From Pleurotus ostreatus/Saccharomyces cerevisiae fusant (Eukaryota; Opisthokonta): 64,000 nucleotides of DNA. Positions 34,416 to 46,563 of the stretch are shown piece after piece. The stretch is from assembly GCA_024196135.1 (NCBI GenBank), contig JAMQCK010000006.1, positions 62,001 to 126,000 on the forward strand, in the 5' to 3' direction. Within the stretch, counting starts at the first letter, position 1, and every line of letters begins with the position of its first letter. A program made the translations under genes and the position numbers. The notes beneath the pieces were generated by a model. It made no database searches. It worked only from the letters and a program-made list of their open reading frames with translations, and was not told the origin of the DNA.

Positions 34416-36359
34416 ATGTCTTCTCCCTCTCCTCTTCGTATTCTCTCCGACACCATCGCGCAAGCCACGGCCGTCATCGACGGTGCCTTCGAGGCTGCCA
34501 AGCTCCCCTACCCATCGCTCGACGCGCCGTTCGACCCCAACTCCCCTGCTGAGGCGCTCTTTGCGCAGCCCGAGGTCGCTCGCGCGGCGGAGACGCTCAC
34601 CCTCGCCGGCAGCGCGCTAACCGCGTCTGCCGCCAAACCCCAACTTCTCGCCATGCGTATGGCGCTCGCCGTATGTGTTCTCCCTTCCCCGGCGAACAGA
34701 CGCTCACACTTAATCAGCACACGACTTCTGCCGCCCTCAACGTGGCGCTGGAGGGCTATGTTCCCGAGATTCTGCGGGGTCATCCTGAGGGCGTGCACGC
34801 CAATGACATCGCAGCCGTGAACGGCCTCGAAGCGGGCAAGCTCGGTAGGATCATAGGATCAATGCTTTTTCGTCCCACTGCTTCTGACGAGTCCGCTAGG
34901 TCGCCTTTTGCGCAGGCTTGCTGCAGTGCACATTTTCACGGAAGTCAAGCCCAACGTCTTCGCTCACAACCGCCTGTCCTCCGTGTACGACACGGGGAAG
35001 TCCGTAGAGGACATCCTGAAGAAGTACGTCCACTGTCATGACTATCGTTGAAGCGAATCTGAAAGTTGCCCTTCAGTCCTGTAGAGCGTCATACGGGTAC
35101 CTCCGGGATTGGAGCCTACGCGACTCACGCGTATGTTCATTCCCTTTTCTTGGCCTTTTGTTGCTTATCCTTTCCGCAGCACGGACGAAGTCTACAAGAG
35201 CGCCGCGCATCTTTATGACGCGCTCAAGGATAAGGAGTATGGCTTCTCCGACGCGAGTGACAAAACAGTATTCTCGGTAAAGTCATCCATCAAAAAGAAC
35301 AGTGACGCGATGGCTGACACCTGCACAGTATGTCTTCAAATCTCGTGACATATGGGAGTGGTTCGAACAGCCTGGTAACGAGCGTCACCTGGCGAGCTTT
35401 GCCGCCGCTATGAAGGGCGGCTCGACCAGCGCGCAGAACCCTGACAACGTCTTGAAGAGTAAGATAAGAACAGAGGCATATGAACATGACGCTGACCTGA
35501 CCAATTTTTAATTAGCTCTGGACTGGGCGTCGCTTCCTAAGGGTTCTAAAGTCGTCGACGTCGGCGGTGGCATGGGGCATGTCGTTATCCCTATCGCTAA
35601 GAAATATCCTCAGCTGCAATTTGTTGTGGAGGACCGTCCGGCCGTGGTCGAGAAGGCGAAAGAGGCGAGTGCATAATCTTACGAATCGCCGTTCTCATCA
35701 CTAACCTGTCTACAGCACTGGAAGCAGAACTTGCCCACCGCCTCCGTCGAGATGGTGCCGCAGGATTTCTTCGCGACGCAGGCCGTGAAGCAGCCCGCGG
35801 TCTTCACTCTCTTCCATATCATCCACGACTGGGGACGCTCGGCGTCGATCACGATTTTGCGCCGCCTTCGCGAGGCCGCGGGTCCGGATACGAAGCTGAT
35901 CATTGGGGACCAGGTGTGCTTTGATTCGTGATTTGTCAGTGGCGCTCATGCTTACTTTGAACCTCAGATTGCTCCCTACGCCTGCCCAGTCGACGTGCAG
36001 CCGGTGCCTAAGGACATCAAGGGCGCGGACAAGCTGTCGCCTCCCATCTTGCCGCTTCTGGCGCCTGGCCGAGCGGAGATGGCCTGTGTTGCGGATATGT
36101 CGGTGCGTACTTCTTTCTCGTTTTTCCGCAATTCAGTATTCTTCCGCAATTCGAGTCAACCACCCTTCATCGCTACTTTGCTTCGACCGCCCTTCGATTT
36201 AACTTTCTGACCTATCTTCAGATGATGATCTGCCTCAATGCCGAGGAGCGTACGCTGAGCGGGTTCGTTGAGCTTGCCTCAGCCTCGGGGTGGAAGATCG
36301 TTGAGGTCTATACGAACGTCGGCAGCTTTGACGCGCATATGGTCGCCGTACCCATTTGA
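34416..36359 (+). CDS. SAM-dependent O-methyltransferase, tandem copy 1
   Basis: Plant-type small-molecule O-methyltransferase. The N-terminal dimerisation/winged-helix part starts MSSPSPLRILSDTIAQATAV and includes LNVALEGYVPEILRGHPEGV and FAHNRLSSVYDTGKSVEDIL. The Rossmann domain carries the SAM motif KVVDVGGGMGHVVIPIAKKY and the acidic partner FVVEDRPAVVEKAKE. The catalytic-base motif reads HIIHDWGRS (His codon 35824-35826). The end is GWKIVEVYTNVGSFDAHMVA and VPI. About ten exons, all phases consistent, so the gene appears intact. Acceptor unknown; wood-decay fungi use such enzymes on phenolics and hydroquinones, and secondary-metabolite hydroxyls are equally possible. First of three same-strand paralogues. 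Confidence 0.9.
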
Positions 36360-36688
36360 AGGCTTGTACAATATATCGTCTTGATCACTTACAGAACAAT
36401 AGCAATCCCATGACGTCGCTCCCGATTCCACTTCTGCGAGTCGGCGGCCTTCGCAAGCACTGCCAATGAAGCGTCAAAAGTGTAGCCGCCTCGACAAATT
36501 CTGATTACCTTGGGCGGCTGCGCACGCGAGAACGACCTCGTCGAGAAGGCGTGTAATCCATTCAGTCCAATCCCCCACCCTCCAAGTTGCCATTCACCCA
36601 CGATCGATCGGATGGACGGAACCTGGGTACCCGCCTCCGTATATATGCGAGGATTTGGTGCAGAGACCGACCATCCTCCAGCATCACG
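36360..36688 (+). promoter_or_regulatory. promoter region of O-methyltransferase copy 2
   Basis: 329-bp gap between copies 1 and 2. TATATAT at 36640-36646 is 42 bp before the ATG at 36689. No further motif recognised. Confidence 0.5.
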
Positions 36689-38680
36689 ATGTCAGACCAA
36701 CCCTCTCCTCTGCGTGCTCTAGTCAACACGCTCTCGCAGGCGGTCACCGTCATCGATGAGGCTTTCGCAGCGGCGAAGCAGCCTTACCCCCCGCTCGCCG
36801 CCCCCTTCGACCCCGCGTCGCCTGCTGAAGCACTCTTTCAACGGCTCGAGGTCGCAAAGGCTGCGAAGACCATCCAGCTCGCTACAAGCGCGCTTAGCGC
36901 GTCCGTCGGCACACCCGCAATCAAGACCATCAACACGGCGTTTGCGGTGCGTCGATCCCCCAGATACTCGACCGCGGGGAAGATTCTGACATCATGAGCT
37001 AGCACACGTCATCTGCAGCCCTTCGTGTTGCTGTAGATGGCGCTGTGGCAGAGATCCTTCGCTCGAGTGAGAAGGGCCTTCACGTGAACGACATCGCGGC
37101 GCAGAATGGGCTGGACCCAGGCAAGCTAGGTGCTTCGTGCTGCTCATAGTAGGTTAGATAATGAGACACTGACGGCGCTCAACAGGTCGCATCCTCCGCA
37201 GGCTCGCATCGGTCCACATCTTCAGGGAGGTATCGCCGAATGTGTTCGCCAATAACCGCCTGTCGTCCACCCTTGATACTGGCAAGTCCGTCAAGGACAT
37301 TCTGTCTAGGTACGCTTCGGAGCCGCACCTTTCACCGAGTCGTATTGAAGCCTATTTTCTAAGCCCCACGGCTCACTTCGAAGGTCGGTCAAGCGTGATT
37401 TTGCTTGATTTCATGATTCATGACTTTGTATAGCACCGGGAAACACTGGAGTTGCTGCGCTGGCTCGCCACCTGTAGGCATACCTCGTCATACTCAATGA
37501 ACGTCTCCTCAGATTCTTTCCAGGTCCGAGGTGACATTGAAGGGATCTGCATACATCTACGAGACCCTTGTGGACGAGGAATACGGCAAATCAGAGGCAC
37601 CGGAGAAGGCCCCCGTCCCGGTAAGCAAGCGCGGGCGTCACTGTTAGATGCTATTGAACGTCGATCTTCGCAGTATGCCTTCAAGACACCCTTTGCCACG
37701 TATGAGTGGTACGAGCAGCCAGGCAACGAAGGTCGCCTTGCTTGTTTCTCTGCCGCTATGACTGGAGGCGCCGCTTCGCAGAGGCCCGACGCGATTGTCG
37801 AAGGTATGTCTATGCCAGGGGCTCCTCGATTCTCCGTATCTTACGCTCACTGCTTTCATCCAATGTTACAGGCTTTGACTTCTCCAAGATTCCGCCTGGC
37901 TCGAAGGTCGTGGACGTTGGAGGCGGAATGGGGCACATTGTTATGTCCGTCGCCAAAAAATATCCCGAGCTAGTAGCTGTGGTCGAGGATCGGCCTGCTG
38001 TCGTTGAACAGGCCAAGGACGTACGTCGCATGCTCTTCCCTGCATATCGTGTCCGATCTCTCACGTCATCCAGTTCTGGAGCAAGCAGCTTCCCAACGCT
38101 CGTGTGGATTTCGTCGGACAAGATTTCTTTAAGCCACAGGCGATCAAGGAAGCCGGGGCGTACATCCTCTGCCACATCCTGCACAACTGGGGACATACCC
38201 AAGCCGTCAAGATTCTCCGGAACCTCAGAGATGCGGCAGGGTCGCAGACGAGGCTTATAGTCGGGGAGCAGGTCAGCGCAACTTTTTTCGACTCAAGCAT
38301 GGATGGCTGACGGGGTCCAGATTGCTCCTTACGCCTGTTCCGAGCAGCCACCTGCGGCTAGCGACATCAAGGGCAGTGACACGCTGCTGCCTCCCATCGA
38401 CCCGCTACTTGCACCTGCGAGAGCTGAATTACCTTCGTCAGGCGACATAGTCGTAGATCGTTTCTGTTCGTTGTTCTCTATATCGTTCGGCCTGCTGCGT
38501 CCGCTTGTCAGATGTGTTGACGCAAACTGCCCCTACTTGTAGATGTATCTTGATCTGAACGGCGAAGAGAGAACCCTCGGCGGCTTTGCCGACCTGCTTC
38601 TTGCAGGTGGATGGAAGGTCGTAGAGGTGCACCATTTCGCGGGGAACCTCGACGCGCACATCGTAGCCGAACCCGTGTGA
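36689..38680 (+). CDS. SAM-dependent O-methyltransferase, tandem copy 2
   Basis: Paralogue of copy 1. It starts MSDQPSPLRALVNTLSQAVT, keeps FDPASPAEALF, ILRRLASVHIFREVSPNVF and FANNRLSSTLDTGKSVKDIL, then SAYIYETLVDEEYGKSEAPE, YEWYEQPGNEGRLACFSAAM and the SAM motif KVVDVGGGMGHIVMSVAKKY with VVEDRPAVVEQAKD. The catalytic block is HILHNWGHT (His codon 38182-38184): the base is kept but the following Asp is Asn. It ends GWKVVEVHHFAGNLDAHIVA and EPV. Frame through the middle requires an extra intron and a 20-nt micro-exon at 37364-37383; with it the alignment to copies 1 and 3 is continuous. Without it the gene would seem frameshifted. Substrate unknown. Confidence 0.87.
37364..37383 (+). other. 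predicted 20-nt micro-exon of O-methyltransferase copy 2
   Basis: Flanked by an AG acceptor (CTAAG) and a GT donor (GTCGGT). It encodes roughly S-P-T-A-H-F-E, phase 2 in and phase 1 out, and fills the position of N-P-V-E-R-H in copy 1 and N-P-V-A-R-F in copy 3. Flanking introns are 50-55 bp. A single large intron gives a frame mismatch. Confidence 0.6.
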
Positions 38681-39395
38681 TCAAGTGGGCGCCTTCTTCA
38701 ACCAAGCAGCACGGTTAGCTCTATCCGCCTACCCGAGCTTCCGGGAAGTGCCTGAATAACGACTCGTCTCTCAATCCGTCCTGTACTCAGGAATAGTGTG
38801 CGTGTATATGTACAATAGCCAAGAGATTATCTCGAATGCATACACTTGGGACCTAACATCCACTTGCTTCCGCGGCCGTACGGAATCATTATCGCACGTG
38901 CGTCTGGCAATTGCCGTTGACAAGCAGCTCTTCCCCAACCACTTCATGTATTGGCGCAAACTTATTCTGGCTTCTCCTCTTCCCCTGGGCGCAGACCGTA
39001 TACTGTAAATGATCTGCTATGCACGCCCCCGAGACCAGGGCAGGGGCGCAGCTTTGATTGAAACCTCGTTGAGCGTGAATATAATGTGGGTTTTTGTTGT
39101 TTTACGATGCTGAGAAGCGCCTCAGGCTCACAGAAGAGTAGGAAGAAGCATATAACGTATCATACTGGTGACAATCGGGCCGCACAGTACGCGATCGTCA
39201 TTGTACTACACTGCGCGGACCGTCCGGTTTTCGGTGGGGGTTTATGCGCGGAGGAGTCCCAAGCGAGCTTCTCTCGCCTAACACTCGCGCGCCGTGGCAT
39301 ACGCCCTATCACGTCGGCCCGTTCCACTATGAGATGCATATATAAGATGAGCTCGACACGGTCAGTCAGACCAGAACTCCTGACCTGCGCTCAGA
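38681..39395 (+). promoter_or_regulatory. intergenic/promoter region before O-methyltransferase copy 3
   Basis: 715 bp, with TATATAA at 39339-39345, 50 bp before the ATG at 39396. No gene recognised in the remainder. Confidence 0.5.
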
Positions 39396-41257
39396 ATGTC
39401 TACTCAGCCTTCTCCTCTTCGCACCCTCGCCGACTCCATCTCCCAGGCGGTTACCGTCATCGAAGATGCATACGCTGCTGCCAACTTGTCCTACCCATCT
39501 CTGACTGGTTCCTTCGACCCTGCGTCTCCTGCTGAGACCTTGCTCATGCGGCCTGACGTCGCGCAGGCCGCCCAGCTGGTTTCTGTAGGTTGTCGCGCTC
39601 TTGACGCTGCTGCAGGCAGTCCCGGAATCAAGACGATGCGTGCATCTGTCGGGGTTCGTGCTCTTTTCCTCGCTCCTTACCTTCCTCTAACTCGATCTCA
39701 GTACGTCGGAACAGCAGCGTTCGAGGTCGCTGTGAACGGCTATGTCGCTGAGATCCTCCGCTCGAAACCTGCTGGCATGCATGTCGACGAGATTGCGGCA
39801 GTCAATGGCTTTGACGCCGCTATCTTGGGTCCGCTTCTTCGCCGTGGACTGGTTGACCAGCACTGACACCATCGATAGGCCGCGTGCTGCGTAAACTGGC
39901 CTCAGCCTTCGTCTTCATTGAGGTTGCTCCCAACGTGTTCGCCAACAATCGTTTGTCTTCGACTCTCGATACGGGAAAAACTGTCGAGGAGATCAAGGCG
40001 AAGTGCATTTCTCATTGTCCGATTCTTGCCACCCCTCTCACCTGAATTTTGTAGCCCGGTCGCTCGCTTTACGGGCGCATTGGGGGTAGCCTCATTGATC
40101 AACCATGCGTGAGTTCACATAACTCATATATCATCAAAGTTGCTCATATCATCACAGCACCGACATCAACTTCAAGGGAGCGGCGCGCTTGTACGAGTGG
40201 CTGCAGGATAAGAATCGCGGTGACGGCCCAGAGGACGCCCCTGTTCCTGTAAGGCCCTCCCATGGCTAATATACCGTGACTGACAACATACGCAGCGCGC
40301 CTTCGGAACGAACCTCCCTCTGTACGTGTGGCTCGAGCAGCCAGGTAATGAGCATCGTTTTGCGAGCTTCGCCACCGCGATGAACGCTCGCGAGGACATT
40401 CAGCCGCCGGATGCGATCTTGCAGGGTAAGGCGCTATTTCCGCATGTAGTTCTGCACGCTGGCTCAATCCTGTCGCTCAGGTCTGGACTTCTCCACGCTT
40501 CCGGCCGGCACCAAGGTTGTCGACGTCGGTGCTGGAATTGGCCATTTCAGCCTCACAATCGCCAAGAAGTACCCGGCCCTTCACTATGTCATTCAAGACA
40601 GGGCCGCCGTAGTGGAGAAGGCCAAAGTGGTATGCGTTTACTCTCCGCTACTCTTGCATCAGATTATTGATCGCTTGACAGCACTGGAGCGAACACCTGC
40701 CCGGCGCTTCCGTCGAGATGATCCCGCACGACTTCTTCCAGCCGCAGCCCGTTAAGGAGCCTGGTGTCTTCATCCTCAACAACATCTTGCACAACAATGG
40801 CAAGTCGCGTTGTATCACAATCCTTAAGTTGCTGCGTGATGCCGCTGGGCCTCAAACGAAGCTTCTCATCGGAGAGCAGGTGCGTTGTATGTTCGACGGA
40901 CGCGACGCAAACAAGTGCTTATTGTCCTTAGATCGCCCCGTACGCCTGCCCCGAACCAGTTGCTTTGGACGGCGCTGGCGACGTCAAGGGCGCGGACAAG
41001 CTTCAGGCGCCCATCTCGCCTCTTCTCGCCCCAGGATTAGCTGACTGGCCCTCCAGTGCAGACTTGATCGTAAGTTCTACGATCGTTTCTTTGCATATCC
41101 TATGACTGATTCCTGTCAGATGCTGCTCAACTTCAACAGCGAGGAGCGCACATTGGGTGGCTTCATCGACCTGGCGTCGGAGACGGGGTGGAAGATCGTC
41201 GAGGCCAAGACCATCCCGGGCGGTGTTGATGGTTATATGGTCGCGGTGCCGGTATAG
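39396..41257 (+). CDS. SAM-dependent O-methyltransferase, tandem copy 3 (altered active site)
   Basis: Third paralogue. It starts MSTQPSPLRTLADSISQAVT and contains VLRKLASAFVFIEVAPNVF, FANNRLSSTLDTGKTVEEIK, NPVARFTGALGVASLINHA, LYVWLEQPGNEHRFASFATA and LDFSTLPAGTKVVDVGAGIG. The SAM site is changed from GGGMGH to GAGIGH, and the acidic stretch reads VIQDRAAVVEKAKV instead of VVEDRPAVVE. The catalytic block is NILHNNGKS (His codon 40790-40792): His is kept, but Asp and Trp of the HDW triplet are both Asn. It ends GWKIVEAKTIPGGVDGYMVA and VPV. Reading frame and splice sites look intact, so it is not an obvious pseudogene. It may have a changed acceptor or reduced activity. Converges with the dehydratase gene, with a 113-bp gap. 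Confidence 0.88.
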
Positions 41258-41370
41258 GTCGCATTAGAAGTGGACTCACCTGGCACGAATCATCACAATC
41301 ACCTTCCGGACGATTTAGAGCGATAAGTTTTACACTATACATACAATACATTGCCTTGGACTCCATTTCA

Positions 41371-43024
41371 TCATAGCTCCTTGCCCCCGCGAGCGCCAAC
41401 CCAGTACGAACCGTTGGGCCACTCATATTCCGCGATGCTGTCCTTCTTCATCTCTATTGAATAGCCCTCCTTCGGATTGCTCGGGACGTTATAGCGGCCC
41501 TTGGGGTTGATGGAACAGGGTGTGACGAAGTGCTCGTGTAAATGGTCGACGAACTCGAGCACATTGCGGTCCATGTTACCGGAGACGGCGATGTAGTCGA
41601 TCAGACTGCACGCCATGAGTGACCCTATTCACAGCTGCAACATTGAAGTGAACGCACCTTAAGTGAATCACATATTCGCAGAGTCCAACGCCTCCTGCGT
41701 GTGGGCACACCGGGACGCCAAACTTCGCCGCCATAAGCAGTACACTGATGACCTCGCTCACGCCGGCTAACCGACAAGAGTCGATCTGCACGACGTCGAT
41801 GGCCTCCGCCTGCAACAACTGCTTGAACACCATCCTGTTATGCGCGTGCTCGCCCGTCGCCACCCCGATCCCATGCGGCTTCAGCGCCTTGCGAATCGCC
41901 GCATGCCCCAGGATATCGTCCGGCGCCGTAGGCTCCTCGATAAACCACGGCCTAATCTCCGCAAGCCCCTTCACATACTCAATCGCCTGCGGCACGTCCC
42001 ACACCTGGTTCGCGTCGATCATGAACACCGCACCCGTCGGGCCCGCGTTCTTCCCCTGCAGCTCCTTGCTGTTGGGGTCGCGCCCGCCGCCCGGGGCCAG
42101 GTACTGGGGGTCGTCGATGATGGAGCGGATGATCTTCCCGCGGCGGAGGTCGCTCGCGGGGTCCGCGCCGACCTTCATCTTGAAGTGGTTGAAGCCCTGC
42201 GCGACGGCCTCCTTCGTGAGGCGTGCGATCTTCTCGTCGTCGTAGCCGAGCCAGCCGGCGGAGGTGACGTAGGCGGGGTACCCCAGCTCGCGGACGGTCG
42301 CTTCACGCTCTTTCTTGCCGGCTTCGCGCTCCTTGAGCATGGCGAGCGCCTCCTCCTTGGTGATGGCGTCTGAGATATAGCGCCAGGCAGCGGAGGCGAC
42401 CAACTCCTCCTGTTAACATTGTTAGCAGACAGCTGAGCGATCGGGAGTACGACGCACAGGAGTGAAGTCGACAACAAGCTTCCACAGCGGCTTGTTCCTT
42501 GACCGCGCGTACATGTCCCAAACTGCATTGTTGACCGCACCAGTCGCAATGTGAATAACACCCTTCTCAGGGCCGATCCATCGTAGTTGAGGATCAGCAG
42601 TCAAGTAATCCCAAGTCTTGCCCATGTTTGCGAAGAGTTCCTCAGTGTCCTTGCCGATCAAGCGGTTGACAACCTGGCCTATAGCCATGCATACCTATTC
42701 GAGGTGAGCTTCAAGTGCATGTAGCAGGGAGAACCACGCACGATATCGTTCCCCCGACCAATGGTGAAGGTCATTCCATATCCCACGAGATCGGAATCCG
42801 TCTTGATCTCAACGTATGCAGACGAGTAGTCGCAGTCAGTGTTCCTGTGCAGCTGCATTGGAGGGATTTCTATGCGTCCTTGAGTGCGAACTTACATGGC
42901 ATCCGTCCCATCGCCGCTGAGCGATGTGGGGAAGCGGACATCTGCAAGGTCCCGGTCAGAGCACGATTCCGTCGCTCCCCATGCTCAGCGTACCATGAGT
43001 CTCGTATCCAGTGATCTTGGGCAT
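41371..43024 (-). CDS. L-fuconate dehydratase-like enolase-superfamily enzyme (ENOSF1 type)
   Basis: Predicted to dehydrate L-fuconate or a related sugar acid to the 2-keto-3-deoxy acid. The first exon [10 protein letters not shown] (ATG 43024) splices to [16 protein letters not shown], the family's signature start. Then follow [40 protein letters not shown] and [19 protein letters not shown]. Catalytic KxK is in [10 protein letters not shown]; metal ligands are in [30 protein letters not shown] and [12 protein letters not shown]; the general acid/base His is in [15 protein letters not shown]. It ends [11 protein letters not shown]. About 440-450 residues, family length. An insertion with [20 protein letters not shown] between strands is not in the animal enzyme. 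All key residues are present. Confidence 0.92.
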
Positions 43025-44368
43025 GGTAGAATCGTCTGTCCTGAGGGAACAAGCGGGCGCTAACTATAGGACCCATACCGAGGCGCTTTTATAAGGGTGA
43101 GAGCAGGACGTCAGGGAGAGCGGGCCGCCGGGCCGCCGCTCTTCGGACCGGTCGTGCGAGCTACAAATGCGGGGTCAGCGGATGAAGGTCAGGAATAGAC
43201 CTATACGCGCCTGGGCGCGTGGTTGCAGACACTGTCCAGGCTGACCCGCGCATACTGGAGGAGATGGGGTGGAAGTAGAAGGAATACGTGGCAGGTTATT
43301 GCCGAGGATCAACCAAGATTGGCCAGGACACCGGGTTGCTTGCTTCTTCGAATGACCCTACTAAGCTGCCGGTAAGCCTGTGAGAAAGCGTCAGAAGTAT
43401 GGAAGGACAGGCAATATACAAAAGGGACATCGAAGGCGAAGTTGCTCACAATAACAAGGCGTCGAATAGAGGCAGAAGCGCGTGAAAGAAATGCTGAGAG
43501 AGCGTTGAGCATCTCACCGTCCTGTCAGGGCACATACCGGCAGGCCACGCAAGTCAGTCCGTCAAAGAAGGGTTTACTGAAAATCCCACCGATTATTTTG
43601 GCAGCCCGACATTCCGAAAGTGCGATGACAGTCGCCAAACAATGGCTCCAAAAATGCGCTACAGGGTTGAAGCTTGCCTGCGGCGCTCAGCTTGAACGTA
43701 TAGACGTAAAGAAATGATATCCATCACAAAGTGCAAGAGTCCCAAAGGCGCGGTGTATATTGCCTCTGAACGGCATGTCCGACGTTTGTGGCAAGGAGGG
43801 GCCGGAGTTCGCCGGCAAATCACGCCGGGAGGCATTCATCCGAAAAAGGAAGTCTAAGTCGTTTGCTTCCGTGCGCCGGCCGGGTTGATTGTTCCCGTCA
43901 TCATCTCCCTTTGTACTGCCCTTCTCGACGCGTCCCCGCCGCCGAATAACAATTTCCCTGATTACCGAAGACAATTGCCCGCCATGCACCTTCCCACAGG
44001 CCGGGCCCGCGCACCGCTTCCCTGGCGACGCGGTTCCTCAAAGCAGCAATTGTTGCTATTGTTTCCTGTCCCGGCCCACGCTCACGCAAGGACCATTCAA
44101 GCTCGCGCGTGAGACAAGTGGCCCTTCGCAGGCAACTTCGTGATGGGATGTGGGTGCGGGGCGCCCTTGTACTCCGCCCGGCTTTATTGTATGCTTCAGC
44201 CCGCCGAGAAACAAGGGCACGGCATACTTAAGCAGGCGCGTCGCCGTACCTTTCCCTGTACTTCCCGCCCACTAATCGGTGCCCACGCCCGCCGTCTCCC
44301 AGATCCCGTCCCCGCCCCCTTAGACGTCCGCATACCTTCACGCCGTGCCTGCTGGCCAGACGCACATA
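43025..44368. other. divergent intergenic region
   Basis: 1.3 kb between two start codons facing away from each other. Mixed-composition sequence with no recognised gene, repeat or RNA. Confidence 0.5.
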
Positions 44369-45120
44369 ATGTCCTATACCGCTTATGCCTCCTCCTCCGC
44401 CTCCTCAACTGCAACGTCGTCTTCCTTTGGGCACGCGTATCCCGCAACGATATATGCGCAAGCCTTTCCCTCTAACTGTACCTACTACAACCCGGCGCAA
44501 CCGAAGGCCGGCCTGCACCCCCTTCCCGCGCAGACGCAGATCGACTACAAGGTTCAGCTCCGATCACGACTGGCAACAGGCACTCTAAGGGACACGCCTG
44601 AAGGCTTCCCCTTCAAGGTCGAGAACCACGCCATCGTCTGCAAGTCCTTCGAGCACTACGAGACCCTGCCCGACGGTGCTGTAGCGGCCATCCGGTTCGA
44701 TCCTCCGGAACCGCACTGCAAGTACTTTTCGTGGCGCGCGTACGTGCCGACACATTGTGACGAGCTGCAGCGCCGGTCGACGGGTGCGTCATACTTGTGT
44801 CGCTCGTTATACGAAGCTGACCTTCCTTCCCTCCCTCTCCAGCGAAATACGCCTCGGGCGAAGTCCAACTCCATCCGAACGTCCTCAACACCCGCTACGG
44901 CAAGCAGGCGACCAGATCCCCGATCATCATTCTCCGCGCGCTCGCCGTATCCCTCGAGCTCGGCATGCTCCTGACCATCCGCGTCGCGGATGCGCGTACC
45001 ATGGGCCTGCCTCGCAACGGAAGCGCCTCGCCAATAAGGCAAGGTGATGTGGTGTTCGTCGGCACAGACAATGCGGGCAGGCGAGAGGTTGTCTTCAACG
45101 CGTCGGCGGGCGACGTGTAG
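44369..45120 (+). CDS. hypothetical protein, two exons
   Basis: Not recognised. It starts MSYTAYASSSASSTATSSSF, a Ser/Ala-rich front, then QTQIDYKVQLRSRLATGTLR, FKVENHAIVCKSFEHYETLP and KYFSWRAYVPTHCDELQRRS. An intron (GTGCGT donor near 44791, CTCCAG acceptor near 44843) leads to KYASGEVQLHPNVLNTRYGK, SPIIILRALAVSLELGMLLT and VFVGTDNAGRREVVFNASAG. About 230 residues. The C-terminal half looks like a compact beta-rich fold; no catalytic motif is visible. ATG 44369 was chosen over an upstream in-frame GTG. Confidence 0.68.
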
Positions 45121-45954
45121 CTCCGCGTCTTTGACGCGTCGCAGCTAAGGCTGGGGTTCTTGGTGAGTTCGACGCGCACGCCGAGCGCGAGCTCTGCTCA
45201 CAAACCCTGCTAGATTTCGAGATACTCCTTCGCCACGAATCCGGGCAATGACGCCCTTTTGGTGCGATACCCAAGGATTGCTCCCCTCATGAACACTGCA
45301 ACGACCCACTACGAACACAAAAAGCGGCATATAGGAACATTCTTCTCTAATAGCGCCTTCGCTCTCAACTTTCACTGAACATTCACATTCGCTTGTCGAC
45401 GATTCTTCCACGTCCTAGTTGACGATCTCTTCACTTTTTCACGTTTCATGCACTCATGTCCTTGACGCTACTATACTCACGCTTTACTCATCTCACGCTG
45501 TATCACTCACCTTCACGCGTACGCTACGTTTGCACGATACCTCATCGTCTTCTCCTCGTTTAGTCGCCTACCATACCTATCTATTGTCTAACTTATTCGC
45601 TAATGGGATACCTCTACACTCTTCTGATTTGGCTGCCTGGCATCGCTGGACATGAGCATAGCCCATGGGTCTCCTTGGCATGGTTTGAGGGCCGCCATTG
45701 GGTACGTATTCCTCCAAGCATGGGGAAACACTCGCATTGATGGCCATGTCTTGTGACCGCGTGGCGCCTCGAGGCTCGCAAGAAGCAGTCGATCCGGAGA
45801 TGAAAACCTGCCATTTCGGGTCGTTGAAGCTATGGCAGACATGAGAAGCTTCGCTGACAGCCTTTGACGCAGGATAGAAGCGCGTTCAGAGTGAGGAGGA
45901 AATGGCACGACGCGTCTTGTCCAAAACCATCCGGGTCTTCAGTTTCTGCTCGCG
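45121..45954. other. intergenic region
   Basis: Likely 3' UTR, then promoter. Short open frames from 45730 to 45900 could be upstream exons of the next gene, but no splice chain could be established. Confidence 0.4.
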
Positions 45955-46563
45955 ATGACGCGCCGAAGGCAGGAGTACGAGATGAAAACGCAAGATGGAT
46001 CGCTCGCAGTCGAGGAGAAACCAGTGCTCGAAGCGTCGGAGAACTACTACCTTCGCCTCGACGATACGACGCTGATCTTCTTTCCGTCTACCGATGAGGA
46101 GGCAACTAGGGGCGTCGTCGTGCAGGTGCTGATGATGTTGGCGCAGTCGTGAGTGTGCATCGCCATAAGTAGCCGCTTAAGAGGCTGACTGACTATCCTC
46201 ACAGGCATCCCGATATCAGCACGGTCGAGATGGCGCTCGAGTTCTACGCGGTACAAAGGGAGGTTACGGTGCGGATCATGCATATAGAGCTCGCGCACTG
46301 GTCTGACAACGGCTGGCAGGATGTAGTGAAGGCCATCCTTTACGGCCACATTGTTAGCGGGCTCCCGGAGCAAGTCACATACGAAGGCTTCGGGTTCGTC
46401 CTTCACGGAAGTGAGTAGTACACAATGAGCAGGTGGAGCATCTACTGATTCAATTGGTAGCGAGAAAGCAGTGGAAGTACGGTCAGAGGCTCCAGTTTTC
46501 GTGGGGTGATAACGAGGTACAGCCGTGCAGAGACAAATGGGTCTTTGCGTTCGAGGTTGCGTA
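45955..46563 (+). CDS. hypothetical protein, at least three exons
   Basis: Not recognised. Exons join MKTQDGSLAVEEKPVLEASE, YLRLDDTTLIFFPSTDEEAT and VVVQVLMMLAQS to HPDISTVEMALEFYAVQREV, HIELAHWSDNGWQDVVKAIL and PEQVTYEGFGFVLHGS, then ARKQWKYGQRLQFSWGDNEV and ending KWVFAFEVA. Introns lie at about 46150-46204 and 46411-46460. The start could be ATG 45955 or 45982. About 170-180 residues, alternating strands and helices; no known signature. Confidence 0.6.

Noticed and set aside
37310..37434. Frameshift making O-methyltransferase copy 2 a pseudogene
   Set aside because: A micro-exon with valid GT/AG borders restores frame and paralogue alignment, so an intact gene is the simpler reading.
41840..42373. 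178-codon open frame on the + strand
   Set aside because: Antisense of the L-fuconate dehydratase-like gene; no domain and no start context.
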